A DNA stretch of 8,844 nucleotides. Origin: Sedimentisphaerales bacterium (GTDB lineage: Bacteria; Planctomycetota; Phycisphaerae; Sedimentisphaerales; SM23-30). This document shows positions 1 through 7,300 of this stretch, in pieces. The notes under the pieces are model-generated. The model made no database searches and had not been told where the DNA came from. It saw nothing but the letters and a program-made list of their open reading frames with translations. The number at the start of each line of letters is the position of its first letter. The first letter of the stretch is position 1. The position numbers were made by a program, and so were the translations under genes. The stretch is from contig DAOVXR010000049.1 of NCBI GenBank assembly GCA_030636065.1, positions 1-8,844 of the forward strand. Reading direction: 5' to 3'.

Positions 1-123
1 AAAATCTCAATTTTTTTCAATTTCCAACTGGCATATGACTGGGATATGACGGAGTAGTGAGTAATTGCGGACACATTTGGGACAACATTGGCTGTTTTTA
101 AGGGCAAAATGGGGAGAATTGTC

Positions 124-163
124 AAAAAGGAAAGTCTTGTAAGTGTTTTACCTACAAGACTTT
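124..163 (-). terminator. Rho-independent terminator downstream of tRNA-Phe
   Basis: A perfect 11-bp inverted repeat (131-141 paired with 153-163, 11-nt loop) lies 8 nt beyond the 3' end of the tRNA. On the minus strand the stem is followed by CC and then five T residues (124-128). This is the hairpin plus T-run arrangement of an intrinsic terminator for the tRNA transcript. On the plus strand no T-run follows the stem, so it should act mainly in the minus direction. Confidence 0.8.
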
Positions 164-171
164 ATAATAAA

Positions 172-244
<73 letters not shown>

Positions 245-253
245 ATACGAAGC

Positions 254-282
254 ATTTTAGAAAATCCTTACTCAAATGTAAA
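254..282 (-). promoter_or_regulatory. Sigma-70-type promoter of tRNA-Phe
   Basis: On the minus strand, TTTACA (282-277) and TAAAAT (259-254) are separated by exactly 17 nt. Each hexamer differs from the bacterial housekeeping consensus at one position. Transcription starting about 7 nt past the -10 box would begin near 247, so the precursor would carry only a 2-4 nt leader before tRNA base G1 at 244. Confidence 0.8.
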
Positions 283-327
283 ACAAAAAAACCGAGCAAT
301 TTATTGTAATCCGCGTTTATACTCTGT

Positions 328-1587
328 TTATGCTTGACGGATGTCAGCCGATGTTTTGCCGCGGACGAATAAGGAAATCAGCACCACGCCGCAGACAAGT
401 GTTGTTACCATTGCGGACAGTACTGCGGCCCAGACTGCTCCTTTGAGTCCATAATCGCCCACATACCGCCAACAGACAATCACATTAACAGCCAGCCCCA
501 GTCCCACCGCCACCATTCTGCTCTTGAACCGATGACAAGCTATTATAGCGTCGCCTAAAATCATCCCTACCAGCAGCAGGCACCCTGCGCATATCATCAT
601 AAAAAACAATGGCGCGTACTCCGCGTATTCTTCTCCATTTAGAATTCTCAGGATCGCCCGTCCCTGCCAGCCGACCACAATCAACCCCGCCAGCATTACC
701 AGCATTGACGCGCCAAGGACAATGCCCAGCAGTTTCAGGAATTGGCGTTTGTTTTTGCCGAAGTATTGAGCCAGTCTCGGCAGGATTGCCTGATTGACTC
801 CGTTTTGCACTGTCGTCATTCCGCTGACATACATCATAAACACTCCGTAATACGCCACTGCGGAATAGCCAAGTTTATGTTCGATAAAATACTGCGCCAC
901 CTGCTGATTCAATATAGCGAGTGTTACAAAAACACCGAGAGGAAATCCCAGACATATCAGCCGTTTCACAATCGTCAATTCCCACCGCAACTTCACTTCG
1001 ACAAGTCGCCCGGCATACACACGATCATAAAACAGGATTACCAACAGCGTGGCAGCCAGCCAGCCGATTAACATCCAGTTGATATTATCCGTCCAGAACG
1101 GCATAAAAACCACCCACAGTAACACCAGAACAGTTTTACTGATCTGCGAAATCGCCCACAGTCGCATTCGTTCGCACTTCTGAAAAACCCCTAAATAAAC
1201 GTCCGCCCAACTCTCCGATCCCCGCACCGCACCGGCACTCAAAATAATAATACATCTCTGCCAGTTCCAATCGCTCCATTGAACGGTACACAAGACCAGT
1301 AATACCACCATTAAAATAGTATTACTAACCAATCGGTTGGCAAGACAATGGCCGGGTTTGATATGACTATGGGTATCAGTAACAAAAACCGGCCGTAACT
1401 CCATATTGATTAAATAAGACAGCGGCGTTACCACCGCCAACGCATAAAGTACTCGGCCAACTTCAACACTGGCAAATTGCCGTGTCAGCAATACCACAAT
1501 AACTATCCGCCCCCCTACGTATACCAGATTGCCCAGCACCGCCCACGCCGTATTGACCGACAGTTTTACTTTTTTGTGCCCGTTCAC
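328..1587 (-). CDS. Wzx/MOP-superfamily polysaccharide flippase (oligosaccharide translocase)
   Basis: The product is a 419-aa, almost wholly hydrophobic protein with about 12 predicted membrane segments (roughly residues 14-36, 44-60, 87-104, 151-165, 170-187, 209-226, 241-260, 284-306, 325-345, 356-372 and 379-405). Length, topology and the late GLKGAVWAAVLSA stretch (380-391) resemble Wzx-like flippases, which move undecaprenyl-linked oligosaccharide across the inner membrane. The GTG start is chosen because an in-frame TAA lies 15 nt upstream, an AGGA sits 10 nt upstream, and the next GTG would cut into the first membrane segment. It lies downstream of a Wzc-like kinase on the same strand, which supports an exopolysaccharide role. 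Substrate cannot be told from sequence. Family members diverge strongly, so another MOP transporter (MurJ- or MATE-like) cannot be excluded, but the neighbour argues for Wzx. Confidence 0.85.
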   Translation of the reverse strand: MNGHKKVKLSVNTAWAVLGNLVYVGGRIVIVVLLTRQFASVEVGRVLYALAVVTPLSYLINMELRPVFVTDTHSHIKPGHCLANRLVSNTILMVVLLVLCTVQWSDWNWQRCIIILSAGAVRGSESWADVYLGVFQKCERMRLWAISQISKTVLVLLWVVFMPFWTDNINWMLIGWLAATLLVILFYDRVYAGRLVEVKLRWELTIVKRLICLGFPLGVFVTLAILNQQVAQYFIEHKLGYSAVAYYGVFMMYVSGMTTVQNGVNQAILPRLAQYFGKNKRQFLKLLGIVLGASMLVMLAGLIVVGWQGRAILRILNGEEYAEYAPLFFMMICAGCLLLVGMILGDAIIACHRFKSRMVAVGLGLAVNVIVCWRYVGDYGLKGAVWAAVLSAMVTTLVCGVVLISLFVRGKTSADIRQA

Positions 1588-1596
1588 GGGTTTTTG

Positions 1597-1632
1597 TTCC
1601 TGTTAGCCCCTGCTGTTAGCAGGGGTTCTTAA
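1597..1632 (+). repeat. Hairpin repeat family B, copy 1
   Basis: The plus strand reads TTCCTGTTAG (1597-1606), then CCCCTGC, loop TGTTA, GCAGGGG (1607-1625, perfect 7-bp stem), then TTCTTAA. The same layout (TTCCTGTTTAG, C-rich arm, G-rich arm ending GGGG, TTTTAA) recurs at 1837-1872 with a different stem sequence, so flanks and structure are conserved more than the stem. An 8-bp direct repeat CTGTTAGC (1600-1607 and 1613-1620) overlaps it. On the minus strand this copy ends right before the flippase start codon. Confidence 0.6.
1598..1601 (-). promoter_or_regulatory. Shine-Dalgarno-like AGGA of the flippase gene, inside a repeat flank
   Basis: AGGA on the minus strand lies 10 nt before the GTG start at 1587. 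It is part of the conserved CTAACAGGAA flank of the hairpin repeat at 1597-1632, so the ribosome binding site appears to derive from a dispersed repeat. Spacing is slightly long and the match short, so initiation may be weak. Confidence 0.55.
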
Positions 1633-1656
1633 GTAGGATGCCGATGAAATCGCACC
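1633..1656 (+). repeat. REP-like palindrome with GTAG head, copy 1
   Basis: GTAG (1633-1636) is followed by an imperfect palindrome: GATGC-c-GAT (1637-1645), GAA loop, ATCGCACC (1649-1656), with one bulge and one mismatch. Flanks TTAA before and ATT after are shared with the copy at 4187-4207. A GTAG or GGAG tetranucleotide beside a hairpin is the known signature of REP elements mobilised by RAYT (TnpA-REP) transposases. No such transposase gene lies in this window. Confidence 0.65.
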
Positions 1657-1688
1657 ATTGCCTTATTAGGCCCGAGGCCGTAAGTTAC

Positions 1689-1710
1689 GTAGGATGGGCT
1701 TTAGCCCATG
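1689..1710 (+). repeat. REP-like palindrome with GTAG head, copy 2
   Basis: GTAG (1689-1692) is followed by G and a perfect 7-bp stem, ATGGGCT (1694-1700) pairing with AGCCCAT (1703-1709). The upstream TTAC and the GTAGGATG core match copy 1 closely, while the stem sequence differs, as if the stem had changed by compensatory substitution. It lies in the same orientation as the other copies. Confidence 0.65.
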
Positions 1711-1730
1711 CTGTATAGCTGGGCGGATTG

Positions 1731-1743
1731 GGTGGCAGCCACC
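1731..1743. repeat. Short perfect palindrome GGTGGC-A-GCCACC
   Basis: Six bases on each side are perfectly complementary around a single central A. In practice four base pairs with a 5-nt loop would form. It is probably part of the same repeat-rich block. I see no second copy in the window. Confidence 0.4.
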
Positions 1744-1812
1744 GAGTTTTCGAGAGGGATGACTATACGAAGAACAGGCGATGACCGACCTTGGCGACAT
1801 GCTTTACGCGCA

Positions 1813-1831
1813 GCCTATGCAAAGCATAGGC
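1813..1831. repeat. Perfect 8-bp hairpin, GCCTATGC-AAA-GCATAGGC
   Basis: The arms at 1813-1820 and 1824-1831 are perfectly complementary around AAA. It borders the second family-B hairpin. It has no T-run on either side, so it is not a terminator, and its function is unknown. Confidence 0.55.
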
Positions 1832-1836
1832 ATGGT

Positions 1837-1872
1837 TTCCTGTTTAGTCCCACGTTTTATGTGGGGTTTTAA
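1837..1872 (+). repeat. Hairpin repeat family B, copy 2
   Basis: TTCCTGTTTAG (1837-1847) precedes the stem CCCAC/GTGGG (1849-1853 with 1861-1865), which G-T and A-T pairs extend inward and outward, followed by GGTTTTAA. Flanks match copy 1 at 1597-1632 while the stem differs. On the minus strand the conserved AGGA lies 4 nt before an ATG (1833-1831) opening only a 9-codon frame that stops at 1804. Confidence 0.55.
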
Positions 1873-1881
1873 AATAGTCTT

Positions 1882-1903
1882 ATAGGGTTGGGCTTTGACC
1901 CAC
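1882..1903 (+). repeat. Degenerate REP-like palindrome, copy 3
   Basis: ATAG followed by GGTTGGGCTTTGACCCAC matches the TAGG-ATGGGCTTTAGCCCAT layout of copy 2, with a weaker stem (TGGG 1889-1892 with CCCA 1899-1902). It follows family-B copy 2 just as REP copy 1 follows family-B copy 1, which is the main reason for listing it. Confidence 0.4.
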
Positions 1904-1925
1904 ACATTCTTCTCTACCCTCTACT

Positions 1926-4133
1926 CTACACAGCTTCCATCCGTTCCTCGCCGATATAATCATAATAGCTCTGAGAGGCCTTCTCGAAGTAGCCGCCCTT
2001 TCGAGACTTGACTGCGTTAAGCACAACTCCGAACCGGCGCATCTTACAACCTTTAAGTTCCCGAATCATTCGCTGTGCCATTCCTCGCGTTGCATGCTCG
2101 GCATTGATTACCGCGATTATGCCGTCCACCTGACCGGCAATAATGTTAGCGTCTGTCACCAATAGTGAAGGAGGTCCGTCTAAAATAACAAAATCGCAAT
2201 GTTGTTTCTGGTTCTCCAGAAAATCACACATACGCTTACTGTTGAGCAAATCAGCCGGATTCGGCGGTAGCGGACCGCTGTCGATCAAATCAAGGCCTTC
2301 GATCCCACTCGGTCGTATCGCGTCCGCCACTGTCGCCTGCCCTACCAGAATATTACTCAGTCCACGCTCCGACCCCTCCGCCGGAAACAGACGATTAAAC
2401 GCCGGGCGACGGAAGTTCGCGTCCACCAACAGGACATGCCTTCCCTCTGCCGCCAGTGCTATCGACAGGTTCACGGCCGTCGTCGTTTTACCGCAACTGG
2501 CTGAACTGCTCGTGATCAGTATCGTTTTAAACTCAGACGGCGGAGCAATGAAAAACAGATTCGTCCGTAGTTTGCGGTAGGACTCGCTTATCAGAGCATG
2601 GGGATGGGTCATCGCCACCTTTTCGACACTAATCTTCTCTGTTCCCTCCTCTTGTTCATACAGGGGTATCGTTCCCAGCAGCGGCACACGCAGATGATGC
2701 TGAACATCACGGGGCGTCTGTACTGAATCATTCATAAATTCCAGTAAAAAGGCCAGGCTGAGCGAAACAGCCAGTCCTAATATCAAACCTCCCATGATAA
2801 ATGACAACGGTTTTGGAAAGCTCCTCTCCAGCGGGGCCGAGCCATACTGGGCAATCTCAACCGGCACCCGATCGGGATCATTCATTTTTACGCTTATCGA
2901 TTGTATTTCCTGCTCGATTACCGCCAGTTGACGATTAAAATTATCGACATCTTCCTGCGTTACCGCATAGCTCACCAGCTTCTGGTCCAGGTCCCGTTGC
3001 CGGCTGGAAACTTCTTCGTATTGGTTATTGACAATTTTCAATTGCTCCATCATGGAAAGGATTTGTCTTCTTATCATTTCCGTCTCCTGGCCGCCGTACT
3101 GTTGCTGCAATATTTGTTCACGGTTGGCCAATTGAGCCTGTCCGACATCAATTGTGCTCTGAATATCCTGCACCTGGCGATGCTCCGGCCCTAAACGTTT
3201 TATCAGCATATCACGCTGTTGAACAAGATTGGCAACCTGGCTGCGATACCCGTTCACCATAGGGTCCTGCTCAATCGCCATACGCACCGTGGACGAATAA
3301 CCCTGCACCGCGTTAATCTGCTGTAACTGGGCTTCGTAAGTACGCAACTGTTGTATCTCCGATTCCAGTCCCAGCCTTTCTCCCTGCAGCAAACTCAGTT
3401 CCTGAAGAACCACTGTCCTGCCGCCCCCCGTCTGCCAGCCTGGCGTCTCGGCTCGTTGCGTCAAATCCACCAGCTTGCTCTGGCTGGTCCTTATCTTTGC
3501 ATCCACCTCACGTCGCTGGGTAGTTAAGGCCTGCAGACTCCTTCGCAAAGAATTTGTCGCCGACTCTTCTCTCTGAAGCTGAAATTGCCTTAATGCCTCA
3601 TCCAGTATACCTTTCGCTTCCTTCGGATTGGCGGCGACCATTCGCACCATCACGAACTCAGTATCCCTCCTCGGAAACGCCGAAAAACTTTTTTGCATAT
3701 CCTCAAGACGTCTCTCAAGGTCGTCTTTTCTTTTTATATACCATTGCGTCTCTTTAACCTTTGTCCGTTCCAACACCTTGCTCAGAAAGGAATCATTGTT
3801 CAGAAGCTCGGCGTTACTGGCCGTTGCCATCGCAATCACGTCCTTGCGTGGTATGACACCACCCATCCCGAATAGTCCTCCCTGAAGCGGCATCTTGCAG
3901 CGGACAAAACCTACCGAAGTGTATTCCGGACTATACACCAGAAACATAAACCACAGTACCGCACTCAAAATTACGAACACCGTGGTAACAATTATTATCA
4001 GCCACATCCGCCGCCGAAGAATCCCCATCACGTCTTTGTACGTTATTCCCGTCCCCATAGCCGCCGATGGCACACCCTGCCGCCTTTGAGGAGCTTGCAT
4101 CCCTGTTGCTGGTAGTGAAATTTCCGCTGTCAT
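1926..4133 (-). CDS. Wzc-like polysaccharide co-polymerase / BY-kinase (tyrosine autokinase)
   Basis: This 735-aa protein has the usual fused PCP plus BY-kinase length and plan. Residues 31-66 carry a Wzz-type N-terminus with TM1 (43-66). About 115-425 is a long Gln- and Arg-rich helical periplasmic section with coiled-coil character. The proline-rich APLERSFPKP (433-442) leads into TM2 (443-465), and 500-735 is the cytoplasmic ATPase. Visible motifs are Walker A SSASCGKT (543-550, Lys549), Walker A' LLVDANFRRP (568-577), Walker B VILDGPP (649-655, Asp652) and a short C-terminal tyrosine cluster (715, 723, 724, 726), the usual autophosphorylation site. Such proteins govern chain length and export of capsule or exopolysaccharide. 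Two motif positions differ from consensus: Cys547 where Glu is common, and Asn573 where the second Asp of DxD is expected. The ATG start has GAGGA 7 nt upstream. Confidence 0.93.
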   Translation of the reverse strand: MTAEISLPATGMQAPQRRQGVPSAAMGTGITYKDVMGILRRRMWLIIIVTTVFVILSAVLWFMFLVYSPEYTSVGFVRCKMPLQGGLFGMGGVIPRKDVIAMATASNAELLNNDSFLSKVLERTKVKETQWYIKRKDDLERRLEDMQKSFSAFPRRDTEFVMVRMVAANPKEAKGILDEALRQFQLQREESATNSLRRSLQALTTQRREVDAKIRTSQSKLVDLTQRAETPGWQTGGGRTVVLQELSLLQGERLGLESEIQQLRTYEAQLQQINAVQGYSSTVRMAIEQDPMVNGYRSQVANLVQQRDMLIKRLGPEHRQVQDIQSTIDVGQAQLANREQILQQQYGGQETEMIRRQILSMMEQLKIVNNQYEEVSSRQRDLDQKLVSYAVTQEDVDNFNRQLAVIEQEIQSISVKMNDPDRVPVEIAQYGSAPLERSFPKPLSFIMGGLILGLAVSLSLAFLLEFMNDSVQTPRDVQHHLRVPLLGTIPLYEQEEGTEKISVEKVAMTHPHALISESYRKLRTNLFFIAPPSEFKTILITSSSASCGKTTTAVNLSIALAAEGRHVLLVDANFRRPAFNRLFPAEGSERGLSNILVGQATVADAIRPSGIEGLDLIDSGPLPPNPADLLNSKRMCDFLENQKQHCDFVILDGPPSLLVTDANIIAGQVDGIIAVINAEHATRGMAQRMIRELKGCKMRRFGVVLNAVKSRKGGYFEKASQSYYDYIGEERMEAV

Positions 4134-4140
4134 TTTTATA

Positions 4141-4145
4141 TCCTC
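4141..4145 (-). promoter_or_regulatory. Shine-Dalgarno sequence GAGGA of the kinase gene
   Basis: GAGGA on the minus strand lies 7 nt before the ATG at 4133. This is near-ideal spacing and strength, and it fixes this start. Confidence 0.8.
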
Positions 4146-4186
4146 GATACTACAGTGCTTGCGATTGAATCTTCACATTGGTTAAG

Positions 4187-4207
4187 TAGGGTGCGATGTA
4201 TCGCACC
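4187..4207 (+). repeat. REP-like palindrome with GTAG head, copy 4 (most perfect)
   Basis: The line reads GTTAAGTAGG then GTGCGATGTATCGCACC. GTAG (about 4186-4189) stands beside a perfect 8-bp stem, GGTGCGAT (4190-4197) with ATCGCACC (4200-4207) and a GT loop. With the flanking TTAA and ATT it matches copy 1 at 1633-1656 over nearly 30 bases. It lies 54 bp upstream of the kinase start codon, in the kinase mRNA leader if the gene is co-transcribed with the TPR gene. Confidence 0.75.
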
Positions 4208-4313
4208 ATTTATTTTATATTCTTCTCTTCTGCATTCTATCTTTTGCTTCTTTGCTTCCTTCGCTATCTTTTGTTTAGTCTCTTCTGTCTTCTGAATTCA
4301 TCATTTCTTCTTT
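4208..4313 (-). repeat. Purine-rich low-complexity spacer (GAAG/AAAG-rich sense strand)
   Basis: The minus strand here is built almost only of A and G in irregular GAAG, GCAAAG and AGAAGA units with rare C and T. Together with GAATTC-containing units at 4293-4298 and 4375-4388 (CTGAATT twice in tandem on the plus strand), it looks like slippage-grown low-complexity sequence between the TPR and kinase genes. No coding frame of significance lies in it. Confidence 0.5.
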
Positions 4314-4348
4314 ATTCAATATTTCTTTCCGCCATAGGCGGATTGAAT
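4314..4348. repeat. Nested inverted repeat in the TPR-kinase spacer
   Basis: An outer pair ATTCAAT/ATTGAAT (4314-4320 and 4342-4348) encloses an inner hairpin CCGCC-ATA-GGCGG (4329-4341). Eight unpaired bases on one side make it asymmetric. Just beyond, GTTGG/TCAAC (4349-4353 and 4358-4362) can form another small stem with a G-T pair. No T-run follows on the minus strand, so this is not a normal terminator for the TPR gene. Confidence 0.5.
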
Positions 4349-4395
4349 GTTGGACGTTCAACTCTTCTGTTTCTGAATTCTGAATTCTTCTTTTC

Positions 4396-7300
4396 TCACT
4401 TTTCATCTTCTCTCTGCTGCTCAATTTCCGTCAGTAGCGTATTAATTCGTTCCAGCCACGCCGAGTCCCGCTGACTGACACTTTCCTGTAACTGCTTCTG
4501 AACCTTTCGTAGCCGCTCCAGTGCCTTCCCGTATTGTTTTTGTCCCTGCAATGCCTGAACAAGGTGATATTCATATTCCGGCGGCACATGGTTTTCGCTC
4601 CGCCGTTTTTCCTGTATCGCGCGTAGCATAATCAGTTCTGCCTGACCATAATCTTTCATTTTTGTCAGTGCCATTGCGTACGTATCCATTACATTCGTAT
4701 TGGTACGATTCAGATCATACGCTTTTTTGGCCGTCGCTACTGCTTCTTCGTCGTGGCTGCCTGTTTCCAACAGCGCGTATGCGAGGTTATTCATAAGAGC
4801 TGCGTCATTCGGTCGTTTTTTCATTAGCTGCCGGCAAGCGTCAACTGCTTCCTGCCAGCGTTGTGCCCCAAGATATGTCACCATTAATTGCCGATCTATA
4901 TTTTCCGAGAGATTCTCATTTGCTGACGACCGCGCCGCTTTCAGTTCGGAAATCTCCTGATCGACCCGGCCTTTTCCGCGATATATCCCAGCCAGCACCA
5001 GATGCATAGCTGTCCAGTCCGGTTTCGCTCGCAGCTTGTTTTTGCACCACTCTGACATCTTATCCACATCTCCTATTCTCCGCGCCCTCATCACCACCTG
5101 ATCGCTCAGCGACGGCCTGTCCGACACCATATTCAGAATACTTTCGAACAGATTCAGTGCTTCTTGCGGCCGGTTCAATCGATAGGTCGCTTCTGCCTGA
5201 TACAACAGCAGAGCGGCGTCTTCATAGCCTTTTTTCAGGTTCTGCGTCGCCAGTGTTGCTACCTGTTGATACTGTCCTGTTTTCAGCAATGCTCGCAGCA
5301 GACCATCCAGAGCCGCACGTTGTTCTTCGCCTGTTTCCCGGCTCACTTTCCAGGCACTTTGCATCAGTGCCAGTCCTTTTTCGTATTGACGCGTTGCCCG
5401 GTCTCTCTGTTTTTTGAGCAGGTATTTATCTCCTGATTGCATACTTGCCTGCGCCGCCTCGACATAGAGTTTGGCGTCATTGGGATAGACCTTGATGATA
5501 TTGGCGTAGAGACGTTCCAGGTCTGCCAACCGACCCCGCTTTTTCAGCATCCTCACCAACATCTCCCTCGCTTCCGTATAACCTGGATTCTGTTCTACTG
5601 TTGCCTGCAGTTCGTCGATTGCGTCATCATGGAATCCCAGGCTCCAGTTCACCTGCGTCAGCAGCATTCGACCTAAGTTACTCCCTGATGATTCGAGAGT
5701 ACGTAGTTTTACCAGTGAATCCATTGCTTCCTGAAATTGTTCGTTATAATAGAGCGCCTGGCTTTTGATCAGCAGTGCCAGACGATTTTGACTGCTTTTC
5801 GCCAGTGCCTGATCCGCATACGCCACTGCTTCTACGTACTTTGTTCGCCGCAGCGACACTTTTGCTGACAATAGCATCGTAGCCACTGAATCGGGATATT
5901 CCTGTTTCATCTGACTATCTAACAGTGCCTGGGACTGTTCTTCCTGACCCATATCCAGTAAAGTTTCGATATGCCGTGTCAACAGGTACTCACTGTCTTC
6001 TTTTTCACGTAGTTGACGAAACATATCCAGCGCTTTACCATATTCCTTCATTCTGCTGAACAGTTCCGCCAGCATAATCTTACTTTGTTGTTTGTCTTTG
6101 AACTCTTCTAATATTTTTTCCAGCACTTCTGCTGCCTTCTGGAGTTGTCCCTGACGTGCATACAGATCGCCGAGTTTGACCATCGCCTGGTATTTTACTT
6201 CACCGCTGTTTTGTTTTATCATATCCTGCAGCAGTTTTTCATCCTGTCTCTTTTTGCCTGTGCTCCGCAGAAAATCCCCGTATTCCGCCACCAGTTCCAC
6301 GGAATCAGGATTTTTTTCGATAGCCTGTTTGAATATCTTTTCCGCCTCTGCCCACAATTGGTTTCGCTGTTGGTCATCAGTTGCCGCCCTTGCATACAGG
6401 TAATGTACTTTCGCCAGCACAACGATATTCTGTACATTACCCGGATCACGGGAGATTAAATATTTACACGTTTGGACAACCTCATTATATATCTGCGCCA
6501 ACGCTCCTATATGCGCTTTTTTAACACTTTCCGCCATACCCGGCGAATTCACTTGATCCGCCAACTGCACTATCCAAAAGGATTCGTATGTTACTAATAG
6601 TTGGTTCGCCGTCAGGTTGGATGGTTCCAGGTTCAACACTCGTTTAATTAACACCAACATCGACTTGATCTGCTCGGACGGCAGACGGCTCAGCCCGCCT
6701 TGCGAATGCATATTGTGCATCATAAGCATCAGTGTGTTGTTAGCTGCCACATTGCTGAAATCCTGCGACACAGCCATTCGTACCTGTTCGAGCGATTCTT
6801 TACCTCGCCTCAGTTGGCCATAGACTCGCGACAGGCTCAGATGGCCTTCGACTGAAATAGGTCGCCTTTCCAGATAGCTTTCCAGCAGGTTTGCCGCGTC
6901 GTTCCATTGTTGTTGCGATTGTTTCAGATGGGATTCATAATACAATCCCTGGACCGAATCAATTTTATTGATCTTGGCCAACAGGTCTTCCGCTCCGGCC
7001 CAGTCTTTCAGCCCGACTACTGCTCGAAATTCACTGCTTAGCGCCTCCAGATCATCTTTTTTGATACCTCTCGCCGTACTGAATTGTTCTTTCGCCAGTT
7101 CCCAGTTGCGTTGTGCCGTTTCCTGGTCCTGCCCAAGTACATTTTCGCGTGCCCGCGCTGCGTAATAGCTTCCCAGTCGTACCGCGCGATTAAAAGGGTC
7201 CTTGGTGTTTTTTATAGTCTCAAGGGCAATCTCCGATAGTCTCTCTGACGGCACATTAGCAGCGTCCGGTTCCTGCAATATCTTCTGTATCTGCTGAAAT

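Larger units (their letters stand above)
1588..1925. other. Gene-free, palindrome-rich spacer between kinase and flippase genes
   Basis: These 338 bp hold no ORF I can support and no clear promoter. They contain at least six short inverted repeats: a 7-bp stem at 1607-1625, GTAG-headed palindromes at 1633-1656 and 1689-1710, GGTGGC/GCCACC at 1731-1743, an 8-bp stem at 1813-1831, a 5-bp stem with wobble extension at 1849-1865, and a weak GTAG-like palindrome at 1882-1903. None has a proper T-run on the minus strand, so none is a convincing terminator for the kinase gene. Read-through into the flippase gene is possible. Confidence 0.8.

Noticed and set aside
1..120. Possible 3' end of a plus-strand gene (frame open from 1 to a TAG at 55-57, followed by TGA) or a minus-strand frame running off the left edge
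   Set aside because: Only 18 codons are visible and nothing is recognisable. All frames in this AT-rich stretch are similarly open. An 11-bp-period repeat of ATATGAC (34-50) is too short to interpret.
284..327. Intrinsic terminator after the flippase gene using the run of seven T residues on the minus strand
   Set aside because: No stable hairpin directly precedes the T-run, so the call is not supported.
1666..1800. A 44-codon minus-strand frame (ATG at 1800, TAA at 1666) between the kinase and flippase genes
   Set aside because: It has no Shine-Dalgarno sequence, runs straight through the GTAG palindrome and the GGTGGC palindrome, and its composition (rich in R, P, S, C and H) is what repeat DNA gives when translated. 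Probably not a gene.
1804..1833. Nine-codon minus-strand frame preceded by AGGA
   Set aside because: It is too short and mostly made of the perfect 8-bp hairpin at 1813-1831. Kept only as context for the repeat-derived ribosome binding site idea.
1849..1870. Hairpin plus TTTT on the plus strand as an intrinsic terminator
   Set aside because: No plus-strand gene precedes it, and on the minus strand, where the kinase gene ends, no T-run follows the stem.
1588..1925. CRISPR array
   Set aside because: The repeats differ in sequence and spacing, are palindromic units of REP type, and there are no regular spacers.
4134..4186. Promoter for the kinase gene (TAGTAT as a -10 box)
   Set aside because: The -10 match is 4 of 6, no acceptable -35 box lies at 16-18 nt, and the start site would fall inside the Shine-Dalgarno region.
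4196..4474. Plus-strand frame of 92 codons rich in Phe, Leu and Ser across the TPR-kinase spacer
   Set aside because: It is an artefact of the pyrimidine-rich plus strand, overlaps the end of the TPR gene on the other strand, and has no ribosome binding site.
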